Source: Eubacterium oxidoreducens
Lineage (GTDB): Bacteria > Bacillota > Clostridia > Lachnospirales > Lachnospiraceae
Assembly (NCBI RefSeq): GCF_900104415.1
Contig: NZ_FMXR01000010.1
Coordinates: 62,001-126,000, forward strand
Length of the DNA stretch: 64,000 nucleotides
Reading direction: 5' to 3'
The stretch's first letter is position 1. Each line of letters opens with the position of its first letter. The translations under genes and the position numbers were made by a program. Positions 9,527 to 18,233 of the stretch are shown here, one piece after another. The notes below the pieces were generated by a model. It was not told where the DNA came from. It did not search any database and was given only the letters and a program-made list of their open reading frames with translations.

Positions 9527-11077
9527 CTAACTCCTTTTTATCTTCTTATTAAAATATAATTGTCTTTTGAAGTAAATCGACTGTGAAATAACGCCAATCA
9601 AAACCAGCCCTATAATGATAAGCATTATTTTCCGAAACAACTCAGGCGAGGTCTCAGTCTTTACTAAAGACGTAACCCCCTCTGTAATTTCATACATCTG
9701 TGTGTTATTGCCGCCTCCTTCTTTAAGCAAAGAACTATTCGTTGCATCTGCATCACTATCCGTCGTTTGATCAGCTTCATCAGCAAATGCAATTCCAACT
9801 TCATCTCCTGATTGCTTTCCTTCTCCGGTTCCGCTTCCATTACCACTATCGTCTCCACTTCCGTCACCTGAGCCGCTTCCGCTGTGAACTCCTCCTGTTG
9901 CATTAGCATCCTTAGATTCTTCTTCCGACTGTTCTTCCTCAACCGGAGACTCGTCCGTATTGCTTTGTTCTTCTTCCTCTTCTTTTGTGTCAGAATCACT
10001 ACTCTTGGCCGAACCGCTAACACCCACACGAAAGCAGGTCTTTCCATTATATGTTCCGGTAATTGTCGCATCACCTTCTGCATTAATAGTGACATTGCCA
10101 TTCTCATCGACGCTGGCAATGCTTTCATCGCTCGAAGACCAAGTTATCTGCGAAGAAACATACTCTGTAAGATCTTCATCCGGCGTTTCCACTGTCACTT
10201 TAAGTTTTTTTGAGCTTCCTACTTTACCGGAAATAGAATCTTCATTTACCGAAATGTTCGGATAACCTTCAAACCAGATGTGTATTCCTTTCACCATCTC
10301 TGCCATCAGATTTCTGGTACTAGAATCCCTTGAAGTCTGACCAAACAGCAAGATTGGTTTGCCGGTAGATACCAGATAGGAATCATCTCCGCCATCAAAA
10401 GTCAAGACGGATGCCGGTTCATAATTTTTCCAGGATGTTGAATAAGTCCTTAATGCAAGCATCGGCTGCACTTCTTCTCTTTCATTCCATGCAGTTTTAC
10501 TAAATGCTCCAGATGCAGAATCGAAGATATTAGCAACCGTATAATGATCTTCATAATTATTTACAAAATCATCCGGGTCAGAATTGTTATAATCTTCAAC
10601 CACATCGTAAAAACAGTTTTTCATGCTATACCTGGTACCAAACAGCTGCGAAAGTGTCCATTGATACGCAGATCCTAAATAGGTGGACGAATCCGACGTC
10701 TCAAAATTAAAATAATATACCGAGTCAATATCTACGCCGAAATAATCCATAAGGTCACTGATATAGATTCCTTCCGCTTCCGTAGTTCCAGGATAAGAGC
10801 CATCATTAATCCAGGTATAGAGCTCTTTATGTAATCCACAACTACTTGAAAGTTCACTCAAAGAAGCACTACCTTTATCAACTGTTTCATCTCCCCAATA
10901 TCCAACGGTAACCTTAATCTCTGTGACAGCATCATAAGCGAATACATTCTTCGGAATCCCCAAAAATACAGCCGCCAAACATACACATCCCAAAATCCAT
11001 ATGCAATTATAATATCGCTTGTATTTATGATCTTTTTCCAATCGAATTTGCCACCAGACTTTCATATTCTTCATCAC
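9527..11077 (-). CDS. Membrane-anchored surface protein with receptor-like and Big_2 Ig domains
   Basis: 516 residues. A long basic N-terminus and helix (about 24-47, ending NVFAYDA) act as signal peptide. Residues about 50-275 resemble a PF00174-type module like that in the 7819-8559 product (IYISDLMDYFGVDIDSV, then PMLALRTYS and KPILLFGQ). Residues about 276-355 are a Big_2 Ig domain (WSSSDESIASVDENGNVT). A Ser/Asp/Gly/Glu-rich spacer suited to crossing the wall follows, then a C-terminal helix (about 483-501) and a basic cytoplasmic tail. The gene overlaps the end of the binding-protein gene by 53 bases; the ribosome site is weak, so the exact start (11077 or 11065) is uncertain. Probably presents captured substrate to the importer. 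Confidence 0.75.
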   Translation of the reverse strand: MMKNMKVWWQIRLEKDHKYKRYYNCIWILGCVCLAAVFLGIPKNVFAYDAVTEIKVTVGYWGDETVDKGSASLSELSSSCGLHKELYTWINDGSYPGTTEAEGIYISDLMDYFGVDIDSVYYFNFETSDSSTYLGSAYQWTLSQLFGTRYSMKNCFYDVVEDYNNSDPDDFVNNYEDHYTVANIFDSASGAFSKTAWNEREEVQPMLALRTYSTSWKNYEPASVLTFDGGDDSYLVSTGKPILLFGQTSRDSSTRNLMAEMVKGIHIWFEGYPNISVNEDSISGKVGSSKKLKVTVETPDEDLTEYVSSQITWSSSDESIASVDENGNVTINAEGDATITGTYNGKTCFRVGVSGSAKSSDSDTKEEEEEQSNTDESPVEEEQSEEESKDANATGGVHSGSGSGDGSGDDSGNGSGTGEGKQSGDEVGIAFADEADQTTDSDADATNSSLLKEGGGNNTQMYEITEGVTSLVKTETSPELFRKIMLIIIGLVLIGVISQSIYFKRQLYFNKKIKRS

Positions 11078-12140
11078 TCAAATCGTAATGATAAAACAAT
11101 TTATAATACTCTATTGTCATATCCTGTAAATCAAAATCTGTATATTCCGGATACAACAAATCTGCCATCCAAAGCATCCCTATCACACGATTTGATGCAG
11201 GCGGAGACCCCATCCAGCCATATGGACCACTTGGTGTCTCATAATAGGTTCCATTTTTAATTGCGGTTAATTCCTGCCAGCTTTCATCTTCCCAGGCGTA
11301 ATCGTAATAGCTGTCCGGAGAAAAAATGATAACTTGAGGATCCCAGTTAAGAAGCTGTTCGATATCTTCCTGATTACCGGTTCCTTTTGAACTTGGATTT
11401 GTAACAACTGCAAGATTATCTGCCAACATATCAATCACTTCAGAGTGATAAGAATCTTTTGCCAGCACATTAAGCCCGTCCTCCTGCGTACAATATAACA
11501 CCGACTTTTTCTCATTCTTTTGTTGTGCCGTATCAACTGCATCTTGAGAAAGTTTAAGCGAGTTAGAACAGAATTTTGCTAGAGCATCAGCTTCCTCCTC
11601 CTTGCCAAACAATTCTCCAAGCATCTCGAACGTCTCATCCATATTATCGTAATAAGCGTCTATATGAATGGCTGTAACTCCCGTCTTATTGGTAATATCT
11701 TCAAGGTCCGATTCCATTGATGGCTTATTTTCTCCTATGTCAATAACCAATTGTGGGCCAAGACTAGCGATTTCTTCATAATTCAAATCATGATTACCAA
11801 AAAAACTTCCAATTACAGGTAATTCGTCCAATTCCTCTTGCAAATATTCATTTGCAGCATCGGTAAGTTCTGTATTTACCGCCATAATTGATTCCGGTGC
11901 AATTGCGTACAAATAAATAAATGCAGTTGAGCCAGACGCAACAACACTTGTCAGATTCTCAGGTACTTCGACTTCCCTTCCAAGCGAATCCGTAAATGTT
12001 TTCATTTTTCCTGCATCTTTTGTTGTATCCGAAACCGTTGTTTCCGCTTTTGTAGAACCGCAGCCAACCAGCATTCCAAAAAGCAAACACAGCATCAATA
12101 TTATCGAAGTAATTCGCGGTATTATCCTCTTTTCTTTCAT
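11025..12140 (-). CDS. ABC importer substrate-binding lipoprotein (FecB/BtuF-like)
   Basis: 371 residues from the ATG at 12140, preceded by AGGAGGAG and overlapping the ATPase stop as ATGA. The signal sequence ends in a lipobox LVGC with Cys27. The mature part has the class III binding-protein pattern: TDSLGREVEVPENLTSVV, IASLGPQLVIDIG and WDPQVIIFSPDSY. The segment GPYGWMGSPPASNRVIGMLW is typical of the corrinoid/iron/metal-oxyanion subgroup. The substrate is therefore a metal complex (iron chelate, haem, corrinoid or molybdate-type) and cannot be narrowed by eye. The next gene overlaps its 3' end. Confidence 0.88.
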   Translation of the reverse strand: MKEKRIIPRITSIILMLCLLFGMLVGCGSTKAETTVSDTTKDAGKMKTFTDSLGREVEVPENLTSVVASGSTAFIYLYAIAPESIMAVNTELTDAANEYLQEELDELPVIGSFFGNHDLNYEEIASLGPQLVIDIGENKPSMESDLEDITNKTGVTAIHIDAYYDNMDETFEMLGELFGKEEEADALAKFCSNSLKLSQDAVDTAQQKNEKKSVLYCTQEDGLNVLAKDSYHSEVIDMLADNLAVVTNPSSKGTGNQEDIEQLLNWDPQVIIFSPDSYYDYAWEDESWQELTAIKNGTYYETPSGPYGWMGSPPASNRVIGMLWMADLLYPEYTDFDLQDMTIEYYKLFYHYDLSDEEYESLVANSIGKRS

Positions 12141-12952
12141 ATTCCAACGTCTCCTCCTTGTGTATTCCTGCCATTTTTCCCAAACGTAGGAACACACACT
12201 CTTATTTCATCATTATACAAACTTTGAATATCCACCTTAACCTGATACAATGTATCAACAAACGAAGGTGTAATTACATCCTTTGGATTTCCTTTAGCCA
12301 AAACTGTCCCCTGCGAGATTGCTAACACTTCATCTGCAAATAAAAAAGCCTGATCCGGTTGATGCGTAGCTTGCAAAATAGTATAACCACTACCTGTAAG
12401 TCCTTTAATCTGCTCTAACACACGAATCGTATTTCCATAATCCAGATTTGCTGTTGGCTCATCCATAATCAACACTTTTGTCTCTTGTACTAAAGCTCGC
12501 GCAATTAATGCCAGTTGTCTCTCACCGCCGCTAATCTGCGCAAACCCGCGATTGCGTAGCTTAGTTATACCCAGCATTTCCAACTTCTCATCTACCAGCT
12601 CCTTTTGTCGCCTCCCCGGAGATGAAAATGTCGAAAGACCCACAGTTGTTCCCATGAGCACCATTTCATACACCGTATAATTAAATGTCGGTTCATGTGA
12701 TTGCGGAATATATGCAACCAAACGCGCCATATCCTTAACCGACAGACTAGAAGTATCCTGACCATCTAGATATATTTTTCCTTCATACCCCGGCAAAAGC
12801 CGAAGTATTGTTTTAAACAAAGTACTTTTACCAACACCATTAGGCCCTAGCAGGCATACAAGCTTACCATCTTCAATTTCAAAATTTATATCTTTTAAAA
12901 CCTGTCTTTTTTGATCATACGAAAAATGCAAATGTTCCACTTTAAGACTCAT
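12137..12952 (-). CDS. ABC importer ATPase (FecE/BtuD-like)
   Basis: 271 residues. Walker A GPNGVGKST lies near residue 36, the signature ISGGERQLALIARAL near 135, Walker B VLIMDEPTANLD near 158, and the H-loop ATHQPDQ near 190. This is the FecE/BtuD/HmuV type that powers type II metal-chelate importers. It overlaps the permease by 4 bases (ATGA) and the binding-protein gene in the same way, so the three subunits are translationally coupled. About 20 residues after the ATPase core (VCVPTFGKNGRNTQGG) are unassigned. Confidence 0.92.
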   Translation of the reverse strand: MSLKVEHLHFSYDQKRQVLKDINFEIEDGKLVCLLGPNGVGKSTLFKTILRLLPGYEGKIYLDGQDTSSLSVKDMARLVAYIPQSHEPTFNYTVYEMVLMGTTVGLSTFSSPGRRQKELVDEKLEMLGITKLRNRGFAQISGGERQLALIARALVQETKVLIMDEPTANLDYGNTIRVLEQIKGLTGSGYTILQATHQPDQAFLFADEVLAISQGTVLAKGNPKDVITPSFVDTLYQVKVDIQSLYNDEIRVCVPTFGKNGRNTQGGDVGI

Positions 12953-13986
12953 CGCAATATCTCCTTTCTTCTAATCAAATAAATAAAGAAAGGAGCTCCT
13001 ACTATCGAAGTAAGTATTCCAAGAGGGATTTCCGTAGCTAGCAAATTCCTCGATATATCATCCACTCCCAGCAAAAATATTGCTCCTATAATCATTGTCA
13101 TCGGCAATAAATGCATATAGTTATTCCCTACAATTCTTCTTGCAAAATGAGGTATTACCAGTCCTACCCATCCAATCATTCCGCTTACAGATACGCTCGA
13201 TGCCGTTATCAAAGTAGCAAATATAATAACCAAAATCCTTATTCGCCCAGTGTTAATTCCCATACTCGTTGCTTCTTCATCTCCCAATGTTAAGAGATTC
13301 ATTCTCCATCGCAATAACATAAGTGGGATGATTCCTATCAGCATCGGAATGCACACTAACCCCACCGTCTTAATATCAGCACCGGTCAAACTACCCATTA
13401 ACCAATAGGTAATTGCCGGAAGCTGGTCATTTGGATCGGCAACAAGTTTTATATAAGAAGTTCCGGACGAAAAAAGCGAGCTCACCATAATTCCAGATAA
13501 TACCAATACCAAAACTTTACTTCCAGAAGCTCTTCGACTTATTAATGTAACAATTAATACCGTGACCATGCTTGATACAAATGCAAACACCGTAATCATA
13601 ACCGTTGTCTGTCCTAGCAAAATAGCCAATGCTGCTCCAAATGCAGCGCCGGAAGAAGCTCCCAGAATATCCGGTGCAGCCATCGGATTTTGAAAAATTC
13701 CCTGATAAGACGCTCCGGCGGTCGACAAACAACAGCCAACCAAGCAAGCAAGTAAAATACGAGGTAATCTTACGTAAAAAAATACCGATTGCGTTCTTGC
13801 TGACCATGTCGCCTCAGTATGCATAACTTGCGGAAAATGTAATAAATCTGCTATTTTCTCCCAAAGCATCGCTACTATATCTGATATTGCAATCGAATAT
13901 CTCCCCATCAAAAAGGAAGTCAAAAACAAAATGATAAGCACCGCTGCAAAAAGCAATATAAAGAATGTGTATTTACCTTTTCGCAT
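12949..13986 (-). CDS. ABC importer permease (FecCD/BtuC family)
   Basis: About 345 residues from the ATG at 13986, with roughly ten membrane helices. FecCD-family marks include VRLPRILLACLVGCCLSTAG, FQNPMAAPDILGASSGAAFG, and GMIGWVGLVIPHFARRIVG near the C-terminus. Only one permease gene is present, so a homodimer is expected. The frame stays open to a GTG at 14034, but that extension (LLLFDRQISC) is not permease-like and runs into a stem-loop, so I favour 13986 or 13998. The ribosome site is weak in every case, which fits control through the upstream RNA element. Confidence 0.9.
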   Translation of the reverse strand: MRKGKYTFFILLFAAVLIILFLTSFLMGRYSIAISDIVAMLWEKIADLLHFPQVMHTEATWSARTQSVFFYVRLPRILLACLVGCCLSTAGASYQGIFQNPMAAPDILGASSGAAFGAALAILLGQTTVMITVFAFVSSMVTVLIVTLISRRASGSKVLVLVLSGIMVSSLFSSGTSYIKLVADPNDQLPAITYWLMGSLTGADIKTVGLVCIPMLIGIIPLMLLRWRMNLLTLGDEEATSMGINTGRIRILVIIFATLITASSVSVSGMIGWVGLVIPHFARRIVGNNYMHLLPMTMIIGAIFLLGVDDISRNLLATEIPLGILTSIVGAPFFIYLIRRKEILR

Positions 13987-14030
13987 TCTTGGTTCCATAC
14001 AACTAATTTGTCTATCAAACAGCAAAAGAT

Positions 14031-14140
14031 GCACAGGAGCATTTCTCCCCTGTGCAACTAAAGCTCATCAAGACATTTCCTCCATGTCTATTCAAGGTTT
14101 CCTCCCAGTACTTCGTTTCGAAGATGGGATTGTCACCAAC
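14031..14140 (-). promoter_or_regulatory. Structured RNA leader before the ABC permease, possible riboswitch
   Basis: Between the GLUG gene stop and the permease the minus-strand transcript can fold in order into: a three-tier stem (GGT/ACC, CCCA/TGGG, CTTCG/CGAAG; 14096-14137); a small hairpin GACAT-GGAGGAA-ATGTC (14072-14088); and a strong hairpin GCACAGGGGAG with CTCCTGTGC (14031-14055), followed by ATCTTTTGC. The last could act as a weak terminator or hide a GGGGAG site. The motif GGAGGAAA occurs twice in loops. It matches no riboswitch class I can recall with confidence. Structure is inferred from base complementarity only. Confidence 0.45.
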
Positions 14141-14149
14141 TAAAATAAT

Positions 14150-17100
14150 TTATTTTACCTTTTTCGTAACGTTCTTTGACCACGCACCGTAATACGTCGT
14201 TTTGCCTATTTTCTTATAAGCACGCACCTTAAATACATATTTTTTTCCTGATGTTAACTTCGTAATCTTCTTTGATTTCTTACTTACGGTAACCGTTTTC
14301 CATGATGAAGAACCCTTTTTCTTATATTTAATCTGATAAGAAACATCATTGCCTAACGCTGCAAATTTAAGTGTTACTTTTTTCTTGCTGACCTTCGCAC
14401 TTTTAATTACAGCTTTTCCCGGAACAATCTTGAACTTCTTTGTAATGGTTCCTTTATAGTTATGAATACCTGTAATTGTTACAGTTGCAGTTCCAATCTT
14501 CTTATTAGAAGCATAAGAAACCGTATAGTCTGTTCCCTTTGTTAAGGTTTTAGTTCCATAAGTTACTTTTACATTCGGTGTAATTGCCTTACCTGTATAA
14601 ACCTTGTTCGAAATGGATGATACTTTACACTGATTCATTGAAATAGTGGTAACCGAAGCGTCCGTTTCTTCATCACTGACCCTCGTAAAACCATTCGTAT
14701 CATCATATATTATAGAAATCTTTGTGCCGTCAACGGTCAAAGTATGTGCTTCTTTCGTCAAATACAGATACAAATTCGTGTCATTTAATTCACCCCACTG
14801 CTCCATCGTACTCGATGCAGTTGAAGTTGCTGTACCATCTGCATTGTAATAGGTATAAGCATAAAGACCTCCATCGTAAAGGGTTTCGGTTCCTTCTTTT
14901 ACACAAATGTCTTCCAAAGAAGAAGAAATCTGCGAAGTATCTAATACATACAAAGCAAGTTCATCCCCTGTTGCATTAACCGGTGTAGTGCCAAGACCGA
15001 CATTACCATACACACCAGGAGCTGAATAAGCGCCGTTCCATCCTTGATAAGAAGTAACCGTGTTCTTATCCAGATAGGTTCTAACAGAACCACCTGCATA
15101 GGTCATTGTTCCATCAACAGCAAGGCCACCCCAATCAACATTGACATTAACCAAACCGCTCTTCATTTCTACCGCACTATTCTCATTTCCACCAAACGCT
15201 ACGCCCATAGCTGCATTAATGCAATAGATATTAGCACCATCAATCGTAATCACATCCGACTGCGCAGTACTTCCAGAGCCAACCCCAACAAGGTTGCATG
15301 CTCTTGTTCCATATAAGAAATAATTACCGCCTTCAAATGTAATCGCTCCGTTACCTTCTGCTGCAATCGTTTCACTCTCCAACGTCAATTCTCCATTGCC
15401 GCCAATAGCTGCTCCGCCATTATTTTTATACATATAAAGACAACCATCGCCCATCAAAGTGAGCCCTGCATCCTTCGCCACATGAATACCTGCATATGAG
15501 GAACCCTGGTCATTATCGAGTACGTTGGTTCCTTGTACGGTAAGTGTATTATCAGAACCTGTAAATTCCATGATATAGGTTCCTGATTTGCTGATTTCTG
15601 TCTTCAGATTTTTAATTGTAATATCCGCACCGGCTATCGTACTTACAATATTAATATCCTTATAAGTTGTATCTGCATCACCTTCGATCGTAACAGCTTC
15701 TGTTGTACTGATGGTAATCAGTGTTTTACTTCCTTCGATAGAATATGTGCCACCTTCTGTAAATGTCTTCGTGTAAGTTGGAGTATATTCTGTCTCTGTC
15801 ACAGTCGGTGCAACCGTATCATCTGCATCCGCCGCAATTACAACAGTCTGCCATGTAAGTACCGGATATCCAGCATTAATTGCATTCGAATCACCAGTCC
15901 AATCTTCACCTAATGTGGAAGCAAGTGCTTTCAGTTCATCACTCGTCTTTCCAATACCCGTATCAGCCTCTTCAGCTGATCCACTTTCTATCGTGCTCAA
16001 AGCATAATTATTTGAGCAGTTTGCTCTGGCTGTATCAGAATCATTATATGCAATCGCTGCATATGAACTTCCACCTGTTAAAGTTCCTGCAAAATAAGAA
16101 TTCGTAATAGAAGATAAATTATTATTAAATCCTGTAATTCCGCCAACCCATCTTTGTCCGCTTCTACCAACGCTCGCAACAGAATAGCAATTATTAATCA
16201 ACGCTGCATAGGTCGCCGTATTATTATTACCGTTTCGTCCTGCAATGCCTCCAACACCATTCTTACTCGAGCTATTAGTTCCATCAATCACACCTGTGGT
16301 ATAGCACCTATTAATAACACCATGATTTTCTCCGGCAATTCCTCCTACCACTTTATTTCCTGTAATATCCGCAACGCTACAGCAATTAGTGATAGATGCT
16401 TTATTTGTTGCCGTTTCGGTTGCATCACCTTCAAGTGTAGGATCCGCATTATATCCTGCGATTCCACCGACGTTAAATGCACTTTCTGCCGTAACCGAAA
16501 CTTTGTTATAAACCGAATTGATTGCACCCTCATTATATGCAACAATACCTGCAACATAATTTTCTGCTGTAGTCGAAGCAACAGCTCCGGATACGGTCAT
16601 ATCCGCAATGCTTCCCGTATAAGATAGTTTTGCAAACAAAGCTGCATATCCATCTTCACTTGCAATACTAAGTCCTTTAATCGTCTTACCATTTCCATCA
16701 AACGTTCCGGCAAATCCATATACAGAAGTTATCTCATTAACCGAAACTTCTCCGCCGATTGGATTAAAATTATATCCGGCAAGATTAAGATTATTTGAAA
16801 GCGTAACCGTTACTCCGCTCAAATCATTTCCATTATCTACAAGATATGCTAAACCAAGCAAATCCTGAGCACTGTCAATCAAACCGCTTGTTGCATTCTC
16901 GGTATACCAGGATGTATCAATCGTTCCTTTCATCACCGGATAGCCATCATTTACTGCCAAAGTATCTGTCTCCCAATTCTCACCAAGCGTTGCAGCTGAT
17001 TCTTTAAGCTCATCACTTGTCTTAGCCGTGCCTGCAATTTCTTGTGCAGTATCCGAAGCAGTTGACGTAGAGGCAATGCTATCAAGACTAAATAAGCTCT

Positions 17101-18031
17101 CCCCATTCATCGTAAGATTCTCATTTTGTCCAACAATTGCCGCACACCACTTTGTGCTACCATAACTTAAAGCACCGGCAAAATATACCTTATTAATGGT
17201 TGATTTACTATTATTAAATCCGGCAATTCCTCCTACCCAGCTAGATGAGCCTCCATTAATCGTTCCCAAACTATAGCAATCTGAAATTTCAGCTGTTGCG
17301 TTCGCTTCTTTATCTCCATTCCATCCGGCAATTCCTCCTACTCCAGCTTTGGAGCTTACGCCACTGGCTTCCGTAATATTTCCGATATTCGAAGACTTTA
17401 TAATTGTAGCAGCATTCTCACCGGCAATTCCTCCTACCGGCTTAGTTCCGCTAACATCTCCAACATTTTTGGTGTCCGTTATTGTTCCTGTATTAATTCC
17501 GGTAATTCCCCCAACAAAAGAAGTGGTATTAGCCGTAACGGTCACCTGAGACGTAACATTGGAAATTGTTCCACTATTATATGCCGCAATACCGGCTACA
17601 TATGAATCGGTTCCGGTTGATGTGACAGTTCCGGATACCGTAAGATTCTTAATCGTTCCTGCATTATTGGCGAATAATGCCTCATATCCATCTGTTGCCA
17701 CAATCTGCAATCCATAAATAGTATTACCATTACCATCAAAGGTTCCCTTAAACGTATTGCTCTCCGTTCCAATTGCTTCAAATTCCACAGAACTTAAATC
17801 AATATTATCCGTCAATGCAATCGTACAATTCTTAAAAGATGTGCCGCGATCAACCAGATAATCCAATCCCGCCAGCTCTGCAGCTGAATCAATTTCAAAT
17901 GCTGATTCATTCTCATTGTACCAGGATGTATCCCGAGATGAATCTTCCTGTGCAACTACGCTAATTGGTGTAAGCGTTCCCAAAATCATTGCACAAGCTA
18001 AAGTAATGGATAAACTTTTTCTTCTCATCAT
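14150..18031 (-). CDS. Giant secreted GLUG-repeat surface protein with MBG and Fn3-like C-terminus
   Basis: 1293 residues from the ATG at 18031, which has AGGAGGAG nine bases upstream; a TTG further out (18061) is in frame but less likely. The signal peptide MMRRKSLSITLACAMILG ends near VVAQ. Two blocks of GLUG repeats (GGIAGYN, GGITGFNN) cover about residues 90-330 and 440-690. A carbohydrate-binding beta-helix-like part follows near 760-960 (IHVAKDAGLTLMGDG, GGAAIGGNG). Near 1120 is an MBG-type Ig domain (YTGKAITPNVKVTYG), and the end is fibronectin III-like with many Lys. No LPXTG sorting signal is present. It is the first gene of the importer cluster. Ligand unknown; likely cell-surface binding. 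Confidence 0.85.
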   Translation of the reverse strand: MMRRKSLSITLACAMILGTLTPISVVAQEDSSRDTSWYNENESAFEIDSAAELAGLDYLVDRGTSFKNCTIALTDNIDLSSVEFEAIGTESNTFKGTFDGNGNTIYGLQIVATDGYEALFANNAGTIKNLTVSGTVTSTGTDSYVAGIAAYNSGTISNVTSQVTVTANTTSFVGGITGINTGTITDTKNVGDVSGTKPVGGIAGENAATIIKSSNIGNITEASGVSSKAGVGGIAGWNGDKEANATAEISDCYSLGTINGGSSSWVGGIAGFNNSKSTINKVYFAGALSYGSTKWCAAIVGQNENLTMNGESLFSLDSIASTSTASDTAQEIAGTAKTSDELKESAATLGENWETDTLAVNDGYPVMKGTIDTSWYTENATSGLIDSAQDLLGLAYLVDNGNDLSGVTVTLSNNLNLAGYNFNPIGGEVSVNEITSVYGFAGTFDGNGKTIKGLSIASEDGYAALFAKLSYTGSIADMTVSGAVASTTAENYVAGIVAYNEGAINSVYNKVSVTAESAFNVGGIAGYNADPTLEGDATETATNKASITNCCSVADITGNKVVGGIAGENHGVINRCYTTGVIDGTNSSSKNGVGGIAGRNGNNNTATYAALINNCYSVASVGRSGQRWVGGITGFNNNLSSITNSYFAGTLTGGSSYAAIAYNDSDTARANCSNNYALSTIESGSAEEADTGIGKTSDELKALASTLGEDWTGDSNAINAGYPVLTWQTVVIAADADDTVAPTVTETEYTPTYTKTFTEGGTYSIEGSKTLITISTTEAVTIEGDADTTYKDINIVSTIAGADITIKNLKTEISKSGTYIMEFTGSDNTLTVQGTNVLDNDQGSSYAGIHVAKDAGLTLMGDGCLYMYKNNGGAAIGGNGELTLESETIAAEGNGAITFEGGNYFLYGTRACNLVGVGSGSTAQSDVITIDGANIYCINAAMGVAFGGNENSAVEMKSGLVNVNVDWGGLAVDGTMTYAGGSVRTYLDKNTVTSYQGWNGAYSAPGVYGNVGLGTTPVNATGDELALYVLDTSQISSSLEDICVKEGTETLYDGGLYAYTYYNADGTATSTASSTMEQWGELNDTNLYLYLTKEAHTLTVDGTKISIIYDDTNGFTRVSDEETDASVTTISMNQCKVSSISNKVYTGKAITPNVKVTYGTKTLTKGTDYTVSYASNKKIGTATVTITGIHNYKGTITKKFKIVPGKAVIKSAKVSKKKVTLKFAALGNDVSYQIKYKKKGSSSWKTVTVSKKSKKITKLTSGKKYVFKVRAYKKIGKTTYYGAWSKNVTKKVK

Positions 18032-18073
18032 TTTGCTTTCTCCTCCTTTTACCCAATCCAATTCTCGCAGTTT

Positions 18074-18102
18074 AGTTTATATTATTTTTATAATGTTTTC
18101 AA
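18074..18102 (-). promoter_or_regulatory. Promoter of the GLUG/ABC/ExbB cluster
   Basis: TTGAAA and TAAACT on the minus strand are separated by 17 bases; the -10 lies about 43 bases upstream of the start at 18031. No other clear promoter is visible until 3.4 kb, so this may drive the whole run down to 3472. Confidence 0.6.
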
Positions 18103-18171
18103 TGGTTTTGCCTATTTTTATTGAAAAACAACACAAAACAGAACTATAGTCATGTATAGTAGCTAGACATT

Positions 18172-18214
18172 AAAAAGAGCCGATTTTTTAACATAATGTC
18201 AAAAAATCAGCTCT
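18172..18214 (-). terminator. Rho-independent terminator after the methyltransferase gene
   Basis: The minus strand reads GAGCTGATTTTTT, a short loop, then AAAAAATCGGCTC and TTTTT: a long stem with one mismatch. It separates the rpiB transcript from the surface-protein cluster. Confidence 0.9.
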
Positions 18215-18233
18215 AAAATATATTATTTTTCTT

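Noticed and set aside
14031-14140. Cobalamin riboswitch
   Set aside because: GGTG...AATCC and GGAGGAAACC look faintly like parts of the B12 aptamer, but the conserved B12 box and core length are missing.
16154-16627. 157-codon plus-strand open frame inside the GLUG gene
   Set aside because: Repetitive coding on the opposite strand creates it; no start context and no recognisable domain.
3472-18031. CRISPR-like or tandem DNA repeats
   Set aside because: The recurring GGIAG-type units are protein GLUG repeats in coding frames with diverged codons, not direct DNA repeats with spacers.
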